A stretch of 64,000 bases of DNA from Plasmodium coatneyi (GCF_001680005.1 NC_033567.1:4866711-4930710), one strand, 5' to 3'; shown: positions 50,414 through 61,513, numbered from the stretch's first letter. Made by a program: numbers and translations. The notes: a model not told the origin generated them from the sequence alone.

Positions 50414-51293
50414 ATGGTAAATTCGAATAGAACAGTGGCAAGCTCCCCTTTATCAGGAAGCATGGAGGCCAATAGCAGTAAAGAATGTCGCTGTGTGGGA
50501 AGCCAAAATATAGCACCTAGTCAAGGATATAATACCCATGAGAGAAAAGCACTGGGATCCTTTTTCTCCAGGAGAGCAACTATTCTGTTTTTTATTGTTG
50601 TTTGCATCTTTTTAAAGGTGAGTTCCTGCCCCCTTACACATAAAAAAAAAAAAAAAAAGAAAAGGGAAGGAGTTGTATGATCAAATATGGGTGTATAGGA
50701 AGTACAAGTTATGCAACCTGCATATACTGCACGTGCTACGAGCCATGCCACTAACGCGCAGCTACTGTTAACTGCACATGTTTTTGTCACTGTAGAATGT
50801 TTTCCTTACGTTATGTTTATGTAGACGCTGTTTATTAATGTTATGTAAGAACCGTTTTGCGTAGCATATTGTAGTTGTATATTATATTTGTTTATTTCAT
50901 CACTGTTCCCATTATATCTAATTCATAGTATTCCCTGTGCATCTACTTTATCACTATGTTTACATTCTACAATCTCTCACGTGAACATTTTTTCTTTAAC
51001 AGAACAACCATATACATGAAGAACAAACAGGAATCGTTCAATTACCATATGCTAGTACGTACTCAAGGAATTTGGGCGAATCGAAACAGAATAAATCGCG
51101 CACGAATAGCCAGACAAAGTCTAAAGTAGGTAAAGCTCCTGGTGGTCAAGGAAATAAGAATGATCCTAATGCTACTTTAGGTAGGAATCAAAATCCAGGA
51201 AATCGCCCATATCGTAAGCCAAGAGGAAGAAGTGATATAAAAGATGATGAGGACTACTCCAGTTCAGATGAAGACTCATGTACTAGGAAATGA
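50414..51293 (+). CDS. Short PEXEL exported protein, probably truncated paralogue
   Basis: Exon 1 50414-50617 (68 residues; hydrophobic ILFFIVVCIFL at its end), donor GTGAGT, acceptor CTTTAACAG, exon 2 51003-51293. Phase-0 junction; 164 residues. A canonical PEXEL, RNLGE, sits at residues 90-94. The remainder is a basic Asn/Gly/Lys/Arg-rich segment followed by an acidic Ser tail (DEDYSSSDEDS) and a stop. No PHIST domain is present, although the upstream region is duplicated from the PHIST gene at 43.7 kb. A separate 69-codon open stretch (51369-51578) lies beyond the stop. It may be a functional small exported protein or a PHIST-type gene that lost its C-terminal domain. Confidence 0.75.
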
Positions 51294-51889
51294 TAGACAA
51301 TTTCTAAAGAATCGAAGAATCTGAATAGATCTGTCAACTAGGAAAAGTGAAGAATATATGACCGCTAATGTCGTGAATGGTTTCTAAGTAACAGTTCAGA
51401 GGAAAATGTACATGTATCACAAATGATTTACACATTTGTTCTTATGATGACTTATGAGAAAATAGAATATGATAACATACAAAATGATTTGGGAAATTAT
51501 AACAATGAGGCAGGGAAAAAACGAACTTTCCCAAATGTATGTAAAAAGGAAAAACTGGAAAAAGTTCACGATTTCTAGTGGATCGGTGTCCTTTTCCCAA
51601 TACACTCCTGAAGGATATAAATAATCATAGGGTTCATATAGTGTAGAAAGAAAAAAAATGACATTTTTCTTTTTTCCTTTCCTTTCATTGCATTTCATTC
51701 TTCATTTTCTCCTTTTTTTCTTTTTTTCCTACATTTGTAAGATTAATTAGAACATAAAGGAAGATACTCCAAGCGGGGCGCGAAAGAAAAAAAAGTACTG
51801 ACCTTTGAAAAAGTGTTTTATGCATATTAAAGAACGAAAAAGAAAGGAAAAATATATATATATACCAGCACTTAAGCTTTTGTGTGTCA
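51294..51889. other. Downstream region with eroded open frame
   Basis: A plus-strand open stretch of 69 codons, 51369-51578, starts after an in-frame TAA, has no ATG at its start and contains REWFLSNSSEEN. It could be decayed coding sequence belonging to the gene upstream. The rest is AT-rich with T runs near 51710-51730. Confidence 0.4.
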
Positions 51890-52900
51890 TTTTTGGCTAG
51901 CTCTCATCACACGCACGCGCATGTTACCCGCAAAAATAGGACAATAACTACTCAACCTTGAACTGACAGGGTTGCACCGCTTTTCTCCTCCCCCGTAAGC
52001 GATTCCGCGAGGTGAATGATCGTGGCAGCAGCAGCAGCAACGGGGGGTGGGTACCAATGTGTTGTTTACGAACGCCCCCTTGGGTGTACTTATCGCACGA
52101 TGACTGCGCATCGAGAACGCACCTGATCTATGCGGAATCCAGACACGCAAACGGAAAAGCCGAAGAAGAGGAGAAGGAAGCAACCCATGACAGTCATGTA
52201 CCTTTTGGTAGTGTCGTCAAGGGGGATGACGATTGGCACGTGCAGTGTGCAGCGGTGCTTAGGCGAACGTACCTCATCCTTCCGTGTTTATGCCCTTCAG
52301 CACGCACACAAAAATACAACAATGTGAACATACATAAATACAACAATATATGTACATACATACACACAATGATAGATTCAACCCCTGGAAGACTTTTCCC
52401 TCCCCCTGGCGACTTACCTTAAACGCAAACTCCTTTAAGGGGTGACTTTACGGGCAGCCATGTGTTCCGCGCGTTACGCGTTTTCGTACTGGATTTCCCG
52501 CGTGGAATGGGCCCCGCGGTTGATGAGTTCATTAGTTGACCGGTTGATTGGTTGACATCGGTTGGGCAGTTGGGCGGCTACGTGGCTCAGCGATGCAGAG
52601 CGACGAATGCAGTCGGCGCGAAGAGTGTGCAGGCCCAGCCCCTTTGGGGTACACGCACACCGTGCGGTGAATGTACACCTTCGCTGTGGGGTCTCCAACT
52701 GGCGAAGGCAAACACGAGAAAAAAAAAAAATAAATATAAAAATAAAAATAAATAAATAGAAATAAATAAATGAAAATAAATAAAAAATATATATAAAAGA
52801 AAATACCTGTTCGGATGATATGCCAAGGCGAATAGCAGCCATGTTCTTGCGTGTAAGGATCATAAATAGCGGCTGCCCCCCATGGGTCGATCCCAGGGAA
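51890..52900 (-). pseudogene. GC-rich island with gene-like fragments
   Basis: Base composition changes abruptly: 52441-52680 is about 59% G+C by my count (142 of 240), and 52021-52080 is 37 of 60, inside a window that is mostly well below 35%. GC-rich blocks (51890-52300, 52432-52699, 52806-52895) are separated by AT-rich, intron-like stretches, a pattern typical of chromosome-internal vivax-clade genes. On the minus strand a GTATTT donor at about 52805 and a GCCAG acceptor at about 52700 join two open blocks in more than one frame. One joining gives IYDPYTQEHGCYSPWHIIRT followed by VGDPTAKVYIHRTVCVYPKG. I cannot identify the protein and see no complete gene. A non-coding RNA cannot be excluded. 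Confidence 0.4.
52090..52197 (-). CDS. Tiny ORF with signal-peptide-like start
   Basis: Minus-strand ATG at 52197 opens a 35-codon frame beginning MTVMGCFLLLFFGFSVCVSG, a good signal-peptide profile, then FRIDQ immediately before a GTGCGT donor-like site. This looks like the first exon of a secreted or apicoplast-targeted protein. No convincing second exon was found in the remaining GC-rich sequence to 51890, so the gene is probably broken or the match is chance. Confidence 0.25.
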   Translation of the reverse strand: MTVMGCFLLLFFGFSVCVSGFRIDQVRSRCAVIVR

Positions 52901-53247
52901 AAGGAAAAAAAAAAAAGAAAAAAGAAAATTACAAAGACAAAAATTTACAAAATGATTAAAACATTGTAACAAAGGAAGGAAAAAAGGAAGTACGAAGTAG
53001 CACAAATATTATAACAAATTATGTACATTGCTCAATGGAGGAAATGTGAAAAATTGTTATCTTATTTTATTTCTATTTATATGCCTATAACGTCTGTCTC
53101 ACAGTTTTTTTAATAAATGATCTAAATATACAATTTCCTTTATCAAACACACACACACACACTTCTTCTTTCATTTCAAACACATTCCTCAAAAACACAC
53201 AAATATCAAAAGTATGCATCCACAATTTGGCTACAAATTGGTTCTTC
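52901..53247. other. Intergenic spacer
   Basis: AT-rich; contains a short CA repeat at 53148-53161. No gene. Confidence 0.6.
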
Positions 53248-53665
53248 CTAAGGAAAGTGTTCCTTAGGAACATTAAACATAGGAACACATTCCTCAGAAA
53301 CAAAGTCTTTCTCCCTAAACCCGGAATCCAAACGTTGAGCCTCTTTCTTAGGAACTTCTACCATAGAAACGTCTTCCCTAGGAACATTATACTTAGGAAC
53401 ACCTTGCTTAGAAACAAAATCCTCCTCCTTAAACCCGGAATCTAAACTTGGAACTTGTTCCTTAGGAAAATTTTCCGTAGGAAGAAAGTCTTCCCTCCCT
53501 AAACTCGGGATCTGAACTTTCAACCTCTTCCTTAGGAATATCGTCCGTAGTAACATCTTCCATAGGAACATCTTCCTTAGGAACATCTTCCATAGGAACA
53601 TCTTCCTTAGGAACATATTCCTCAGGAATTTCTTCCTCAGGAATAAAGTCCCTCTCCCTAAACAT
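53248..53665 (-). pseudogene. Frameshifted repeat-protein pseudogene
   Basis: On the minus strand an acidic, Val/Pro-rich repeat is open in one frame from 53665 to about 53500 and continues in a second frame from about 53510 to 53248. Repeat anchors are FRERDFIPEE, FREKDFVSEE and FKEEDFVS, interleaved with VPKEDVPMEDVP units. At the third anchor the sequence reads AGGGAGGGAAGAC, one base longer than the equivalent AGGGAGAGGGAC/AGGGAGAAAGAC copies, which accounts for the frame change. There is no signal exon, and the 5' side runs directly into telomere-like repeat (TTAGGGTTCA then ATGTTTAGGG). I read it as the remnant of an exported-type repeat protein truncated at the repeat boundary. Confidence 0.6.
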
Positions 53666-54140
53666 TGAACCCTAAGCCGTGAATAGATAAATCCTGAACC
53701 CTAAACCCTAAAACACTGAATCCTAAACACTAGAAACTAATCCCTGAACACTAAACCCTCAACCCTAAACCCTAAATCCCTGAACCCTAAATCCCTGAAC
53801 CCTAAACCCCTGAATCCTAAACCCCTAAATCCTAAATCCTGAATTCTAAACCCTGACTTCTAATCCCTGAATTCTGAACTTTGAACTCCTCAGCCCTAAC
53901 CCCCTAAACTAAAACCTAAATCCTAAAGCCTATACGCGAAACCCTGAACCCGAAACCCTAGACTGCATACACTAAACCCTAAACCACAAAACCCTAAACC
54001 CTAAACTCTGAACCCTAAACCCTAAACTCTGAACCCTAAACCCTAAACACTGAACCCTAGAAACTGAACCCTTAACCCTAAAACCTGAAGCCTAAACACT
54101 GAAGGCTAAAGCTTAAAACCTGAAACCCTAAAAACTGAAG
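53666..54140. repeat. Interstitial telomere-like repeat, C-rich on + strand
   Basis: Dense degenerate copies of CCCTAAA and CCCTGAA (with AACCCTAAA, ATCCTAAA and ACACTGAA variants). The plus strand is C-rich, the opposite of the terminal telomere at the right end. Divergence between units is much higher than in the terminal array. Confidence 0.9.
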
Positions 54141-56176
54141 GACCATACTATTTTTTATACATTTAGTCTAAATTCAGACAGAGGAACTATTTAGTTTTTT
54201 TCTACAGTTTTTATTTGGATATAGTGCAAGATATATATTTTGACGATTCAGAGTTAAAATATATGACACTTGAAAATTTCATTTTTATATAAATATATTT
54301 TTAGCACAAGACATGCGAATTTCTTTTCTAAAGACCCCATAGTAAATTTTTCTACCATTAAGAAAATATTTTTAATGGGTTTATGTTATAATCAGTTCTG
54401 TACAACACATAAAAAAGTGTTATTAAAATTGTGGTTACACTACAGAAAAAAACGAATCATTTGTTCCCAGTATATCTATATTAATGCCATGACAATTTAT
54501 ATGTGCTAATGTGGATGAGGGCTACAAAGCACCGCTTACTGTTTCTACTGTTTTAATTAACTATTTAGTTGATTACTGGGTGAAGTGATTAACTTAATTG
54601 TTCAGCTATATAACGACAGTGAATTTTTTGTCTGACTAACCCTGTGGGCCTTCTTTTTAGGAGAAAGGGAACAAACAAGCATCCATGCATTGTTGAATGT
54701 TTCTACGTGGCCCAAAGAAACAATTCTTAGTTTTATTCATTCAGATATCATTTAACGTTTTAATTAAAAACCGATAATTTGATCATCCAGTAAATATAAC
54801 TATGTATGTTATGAGTCAAATGTCACATATGTGTGCTGTGATTAAAATAATATTATGATATAAAATTAATTTTTAAATTATTGCGAAAATGTGTTTACTA
54901 ACTTTTTGGTATTTATTCCTATGTATATATGATACATAGGTTATATACTTTCCCGCCTTGCAGCGGTTGTTCCATTCTCTTTCATTTTTCCTTTTCGCTC
55001 TCATTTTTTTAATGTTTGTTTTTTTACATATTTCATGTTATATTAATTATATATAGTGTTGATCGTTCATAGATGAAAAAAAAACAAGAAAAAAAAGAAT
55101 AAACATGTGAACTTGTTATGATAATACATTGGCTCTTCAAGTTGAAGTCTCTCTATGTAGATTATTACGTAATAACACGCCCTCTCAGAATAGCAAGTAG
55201 TATATAACACTAATTCGTCTTCATTTTTTAAAGAAGAAGCTATATATAGGAACAAGTTTTAAATAACAAATAGCTATTTTATTACTAACGGAATAAATCG
55301 AATAAAATAAATTTTTTTTATAGAGCTATATAGCCCCTCAGAATGGGCTCATTTAGAAAGAAAAGCAATTAAAAAAAAAAATATAATATGTACATGTAGT
55401 AACAATTAAGAAAAAAAAAAAGGGGGGCTAGCAATTAGCTATTATTAACAAAATTCACCAAATTAATAACGCGGACCTTATTATATATATTTTCTATTTA
55501 TTATTATATAGCCCATTGTTTTTTATTTTTTTTTCTATAAAGCTATTCATTTCGGATTCCATTATACAATATGTAAGAGCAATCATCTTTTCGCTGAGAA
55601 ACAACATTTCATCCTTATAAATCTGTTCATTTCTAGCCAAAATGGTGGTAACAACAGATTGATTCTATGCTTTTTAAAAGGTGGCTATTTATAAATCCGT
55701 TTATTCTTAGTTGTTTGTTTTTTTTTTCTTACTATTCAGTATATATACATAACTTTTTAATTTTTTGAAAAAAAAAATATTTTTTAAAATATAAATTATA
55801 ATTTTTTTTTTTTTTTTTTTTTTTCTTTTTTGCAAATTATAAAATATAAGTTTTTGTACAAAAGTTAATACAAAATTATGATTAAACCTTAAATATTATA
55901 AAAAATAATTTGTAAGCTTTTAATATATAGTAATTTTTTGACCTTATATATATTTTTTCACATTTTTTCAATAATAATATTTTTCTCGTTTTTAGTTTTC
56001 TAATTCTAGATTTTTGTTACTTTCGCACTTTTAGAGAAATATATATATGGTGTTTAATAAATTTTGAATAATACTTAGAGTAGTATATTTCTTATTAAAT
56101 ATACTATAGAAATAATTCGTTCCTTTCAACTAATATATTAATAGGCTTCTTTTCTTGTAGTATATATATCAAAAAA
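54141..56176. other. Intergenic, very AT-rich
   Basis: About 2 kb with long T runs (55803-55824) and TA-rich stretches; no gene supported. Frames 54270-54509 and 55067-55255 are low-complexity. Confidence 0.55.
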
Positions 56177-57811
56177 ATGCCTGTTACAACAAGGCAAAAT
56201 AAACAAGGGAGAAAAGGCGGCGGCGTGGTTTTTCGCCTTTGCACCAAAGCTTCCTTGTACGCGCTTCTAGTCTGGATTGTAAATTGCTCCAATTCGGTAA
56301 GAAAAAAAAAAAAAGAACGAAATGTGAAAAAAAAGAAACGAATGCATATTTATCACCCAGCAAAAAAGAGAAGGGACCCATCTGAACGCACATATTCCTC
56401 TGCAGTACACTTGTCCAAAAGGGGGGTGTAGTGTTCTTTTTTTTTTTCGCTTTTTATGCCTAAAAAATGTGTTTTTCCTTTTATTTTTTTTTTTCAAATA
56501 TGAAATATGCTTTTTTTTCTTTTTACACTATTATACCTATGTGCCGCCACCTTTTCACTAGATGATCACTGTCTTTTCATTAATGTAAAATAGAAAATGA
56601 CTGCTGATCTTTTTCATCTAAATTTTATAAACAAAATTCATTTTTGACCACCAGAACCACTAACAACCTTCCTTATTTTTTTTTTTTTTTTTTAGAGCCA
56701 ATATGGTGGTAATTCGTACCATGTGATGAACAATGGCCTTGGAAAAGCCATGGATTCAAGAACTCTGAGGTTATTAGCAGAAGCGTACGAGGAAGATATA
56801 GAACAAGATGGACCTATAGTGTACGACGAGGAAGCTATTGAACAGGATGGAGAAACTACAGGAGAAGTTGGAGCAGAAGAACAAGATGGACCTGCAGTAT
56901 ACGAGGAAGCTATTGAACAAGATGGACCTGCAGTATACGAGGAAGCTATTGAACAAGATGGACCTGTAGTGCACGAGGAAGATATAGAAGAAGATGGACC
57001 TGTAGTATACGATGAGGAAACTATAGAACAAGATGGACCTGTCGTACACGATGAGGAAGCTGTTGAACAAGATGGAGAAATTCCAGGAGAAGTTGCAGAA
57101 GAAGAGCAAGTTGTGCAAAAAGCTCCTTCTGTATCCTCAGTGCAAGAACAAGTTATGCAAAAAGCTCCTTCTGTATCCTCAGTGCAAGAACAAGTTATGC
57201 AAAAAGCTCCATCTGTACCTTCAGTACAAGAACAAGTTGCACTGCAAGTTCCAAAAAATTTAACAAAAGGAAGAAAAATTCAATATAAGGATGATGGATC
57301 CATTCTTGTACAATCTGTAGATTTAAACGAGCAACCGGAGTTAATAAAGCGTTATGAAAAAAGGAAGATAGATGTGCGTGATAATTTTAAACCAACAATA
57401 ACATACAATTTTGAAGATGCATTAAAACGTTGTATTGCATTCGACGCACGAATACACGACAGAGATCAAGACTGCTTGAATGTTGGTTCATATCGAACAG
57501 ACGCGGACCCATATGGTGTATTACAAAAAAAGAACAAAAAAACGGTGCAAACTGGATATTTGAGAATGTATCAAAACAATTTTAGCAATCTTCCAGACAT
57601 AGATGATCTAAAAAATAATGAAGAACTAGAAGAACCATACCTAGAAAGAAAATACGTACGCCCACATCTAACCCCTGCTTCACCAAAAACAACTGCTTTA
57701 AAAAGAAACGTAGAAAGAAAAATTTATAAAGAAGAAGATCATGAGGAGCAGGAAGAAGTAGAAGAAGTAAAAGGAAAGAAAAAGAAAAGAAGAAGATTCT
57801 GCTGCTTTTAA
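56177..57811 (+). CDS. PEXEL exported protein with acidic and Val/Gln repeats
   Basis: Exon 1 56177-56296 (40 residues; hydrophobic ASLYALLVWIVNC), donor GTAAGA, acceptor after a long T run ending TTTAG, exon 2 56696-57811. Phase-0 junction; 411 residues. PEXEL RLLAE is at residues 65-69. Residues about 72-165 are repeats of IEQDGPAVYEEA type and about 165-215 are repeats of VQEQVMQKAPSVSS. A non-repetitive basic region (about 220-380) contains two Cys near KRCIAFDARIHDRDQDC, and the protein ends in Glu-rich then Lys/Arg-rich sequence with FCCF. The PEXEL context (SRTLRLLAE) resembles RAD/Pv-fam-e exported proteins, but I cannot confirm the family. A host-cell location is inferred from PEXEL. 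Confidence 0.85.
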
Positions 57812-59953
57812 AAAGTCTTATAACAGAACGAGTAATAAAAGGAACAAACAAAATTATTTATTCTGCTGTTACGTAGAAGTCCAAAGGATGTAATGAAAAT
57901 GCTACCGGATAGTGTGATTTATGTGTGTACATATACGAATTAAGAACCATGGAACCAGGCTTTCTTTTTTTCACCGATTGAAAATAAAGGAGAAGGGGGA
58001 AGTTCACCCCCAAAATGTCGGATGAGTCAGACGATAGTATAGGAAAAGTGTGTAAAATTCGAATTATTTTCTAAAAGACTATAAATGTACCAAAAGAGAA
58101 AGAGTTATTTTTTGGTTAATATATGCCCTTTACGTACTAATCAGTATGTGTATATATAATTAGTTCACCATGAAAATTATGTATTCCACAAATTCTTGTA
58201 TTAAATAATACGTACTGCCTAGAAATTGAATTTTATTTTTGTACAAACAGTTTTATGCGCTATATTTTTCAATCTTTTCTGTAATTTGTTTTATATATCC
58301 ATATACAGAATGGCATTTTTATTATTTTATCATGGACTTAGAACAAGAATATAGAATTTAATAGGGAATATTTTTTGGAAAATAACTTTTAATGGTAATA
58401 ATTATATATTTTTGCAAAAATCAAAGGGTTCTAATATGTGCATGAGAAAGAGAGTCTTCCTTTGTCTGCCTAGGTTTGACAGATGGAGAGAACAACATAT
58501 TTGCAAGTCAAAAAAATTAGCCTTTAAAAATCTTCAACTTTTTTTTTTGCGTGCCGCCTCTCACCTGCCATATATACTGTATAATATAATTAAAAACATA
58601 CCAAGTATTGGTTCTGGAATAAAAAAAGGAGCACAGGAAAATATATAACCTATGTTTTTTCATTTTAATGCTATAATTTATTTTCTTTCCTTTAAATATT
58701 CTTTTGAAAAAGGTCGGCACTTTCCTTTTTTTCTTTTCGCGCCTATTTTCAGAGTATCTTTCCTCATGCATTTATTCATACATACAACTGTAGGAAGGAA
58801 AAAAAGGATGAATTAAGTCTACCTCTAAAATATAAAAAAAAGAATGGGGCAAGTACACACAATAAAAAAGGGGGCGAATAAACAACCAAAATAAAAGGGC
58901 TTATTGGTTTTTGCGCGAAGTCAATTTAGCCCCCACCATCACAATGTGCTTCTCTGAAAAAAATATTTTTACGAGAACGATCTGTACAAATTTTACCATG
59001 TCACATGTGTGTGTGTACAAAAAATATATAATATTATAAAGGACAAACACTATCACAACAAAAAAAAAAAAAAAAAAAAAAATTTTTTAGTTCATCATAA
59101 AATGAAAAAACGAAGTAACAAAAAGTGAACAAAAAAAAATAAAAGAATTGTTATTTAGTATAACGTCTCAAGGAGATAGCTCCTCAAGGGAAGATGTTCT
59201 CAAAGGGAGTGTATATACTTAATACAATAATGATACTTCAAAAGAGGAAGTAACTGTTTACTTCCGTTTTTACTGTACCACTAAAGGGACATCCATAAAA
59301 ATGGGCATTCATCCCCTTCCCTTCCACATCGGCTTAATTCGGCAAAGACCTTAATCCATCCACCATCCTATGGGATTTTGGACATGCACATAACATTATT
59401 TTTTATTTGAACCTTATTTGCATGTGCCCCTTTTTTATAAAGAAATTACTACTTCCTTTCTCTTCTTTTCTTTTTTTTTTTTTTTTTGTATTGTACGAAA
59501 GTGCTTACATGTTCATGTGTAATGAATATAAATGGAAAAATTCCTTTATTCCATTCTTGTTTTCAACTTCCTTACTGATGATCCAAAATGTTCATTTTCT
59601 TTTTTTAAAAATTTTTTATCTTTGAAATTTCTTTCAACTTAACAATTTGTTTTTCTTTATTTCCAATTATGGACATTTAAAAAGTGCTACCAGTTGCGAG
59701 AATTTGCGCGAAGATTCTCGCGAAGGAGGTTCCCGCGGTGTTTCCCGCGAAAGTTCGCGGAGGAGGTCCGCCGCCTTCTTTTATGGTTATACACATTTTT
59801 TAGATGTGCAGTTCACACAAAACGGGAGTAACACTTTCTGCATAAAGGAGGAGGAATGCTGCCTCATTTCTTGTGTGTTCATTCGAATTTATGTATTATA
59901 TTATAAAAAAAAATTGCCAAAAAAAGGAAAAAGTTGTCTAAAAAAAGAAGAAG

Positions 59954-60168
59954 AATTGCCCTAATATAAATTGTCCAAAGAAAAAAATGCCCTAATATAA
60001 ATTTGTCACACAGAAAAAATTGCAAAAAAAAAAAAAGAATGTCGAAAGAAATTGTCCAACAGAAAAAAATGCCCTAATTTGTTACTGGGAAAATTGTCCA
60101 AAAAAAGAATGCCTTAATTTGTTGCAGCGAAAATTGTCCAAAAAAAGAATGCCCTAATATAATTTTGA
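59954..60168. repeat. Degenerate tandem repeat, about 45-55 bp unit
   Basis: Recurring blocks of ATTGTCCAAA, an A-rich stretch, GAATGCCCTAATATAA (or ...TTTGT), about five copies of uneven length. Confidence 0.75.
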
Positions 60169-60747
60169 CCCAGAGAAAAAATTAGCCAAAAAAAGAAAAA
60201 AGAAAAAAAAAAAAAAAGAAGAAATATATTAATGTATGAAGGAAGCACATATCCCCACATGTTCCATATATTTGCACATTCCGCACTTCTTTGACGCGTG
60301 GACCACATGTTCCACGTATATTTCCTTTCCCATTTTAGCATATTTCTTCCTTTTATGCATATATGTTCAGTAAGGAATATTAATATGTACATAGGAGTAA
60401 AGGGAACAGGTATAAATGGCTCAATATGTGGATTAGGTGTATATGCTATGTGCAGAATTTTCAATAATAATTCTGAATAAATGTGGAATATTCTTTTAAA
60501 CCTAAGTAACATAATTTTAGAATTTTTCAACTTAGGGAAAGGTAAAAATTATTATTTAAAAAACGAAAGAAGGAAAAAATAAGGAACAGTAAGGAATAGT
60601 AAGGAAAAGTGTGAAAAAAATAAAAGTACTCATACAGAATTTGAATGTGTAAGAGAAAAAGAAATGATATATATAGAGCCTACCGCAGCACACCACAGGA
60701 GAACATGCTCCTCCTTCCACCCTAACAACCCACCTACCACCCACCTA

Positions 60748-60847
60748 ACAACAACAACTACTACCACAACAATCCTTGTAACAACAACTACCACAACTGC
60801 AACTACAACAACAACAACAAACAACAACAACAACAACAACAACAACA
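60748..60847. repeat. AAC trinucleotide microsatellite
   Basis: Long run of ACA/AAC triplets with ACT and ACC interruptions, becoming uninterrupted AAC near 60810-60847. Confidence 0.93.
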
Positions 60848-60921
60848 CCACACTAACAACACCAAACCACACTAACACCACGACACTGTAATGATACATT
60901 AATACGCAGATGTACTAATAC

Positions 60922-60988
60922 ACTAATACAGGAGTACACTAATAATATACTAATACAGGAGTACACTAATAATATACTAATACAGGAG
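60922..60988. repeat. 27-bp tandem repeat, about 2.5 copies
   Basis: ACTAATACAGGAG starts at 60922, 60949 and 60976, giving an exact 27-base period; the intervening sequence TACACTAATAATAT is conserved. Confidence 0.93.
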
Positions 60989-61513
60989 AACACTCTATAA
61001 AACTTTAAATCTGCCGCGCTCTACTTAAAAAAAAGAAAATCCTTTCCATCATTATTAATATGCAAGAAATCTAACTAACTGCTTTTTTAACTGTGTTCTT
61101 TTTTTACCATTATACCTCAACATGAAAACAAAAAAAAATTTAGGCGCATATATACATAGAATTCTGATCTTAAAAATGTAGATAATTAGCTCCTATTGTA
61201 CACCGTCAAAAGAAGAAGGGTGCGACATACTACTGGAGAGTGTGAGGGTTTGGGGGGGCGTACGTGTTACATTCTCTTTTTTTTTTTTTTCTCATAAAAG
61301 GGAATATGATTATTAAGAATGTTATCATCATAAATTGTATAGAATAGAACAAAAAACCATGTTGTTTTTATTTCAAATTACCACATAACGTTGGCATTAA
61401 TTAGTATTACGTACATTTTAATTACTTCCTTCCTTTAAAAACATATATTTGTACACACACTTAAAAAAAAAAAAATAATAAAAAACAAAAAAAAGAGGAG
61501 CAAAAACACCAAA

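Larger units (their letters stand above)
57812..61513. other. Intergenic with several simple and tandem repeats
   Basis: Contains an A run (59061-59082), a short GC-rich TCGCGAA-type patch (59697-59775), a degenerate repeat (59954-60168), an AAC microsatellite (60748-60847) and a 27-bp tandem repeat (60922-60988). Frames at 58412-58648, 59407-59625, 59647-59964 and 60114-60530 are not supported as genes. Confidence 0.55.

Noticed and set aside
52012..52422. 136-codon plus-strand frame in the GC island
   Set aside because: No ATG at its start; open frames occur on both strands here because GC-rich DNA has few stops, so strand choice is unsupported.
60664..60891. Thr/Asn-rich frame over the AAC microsatellite
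   Set aside because: Produced entirely by the trinucleotide repeat.
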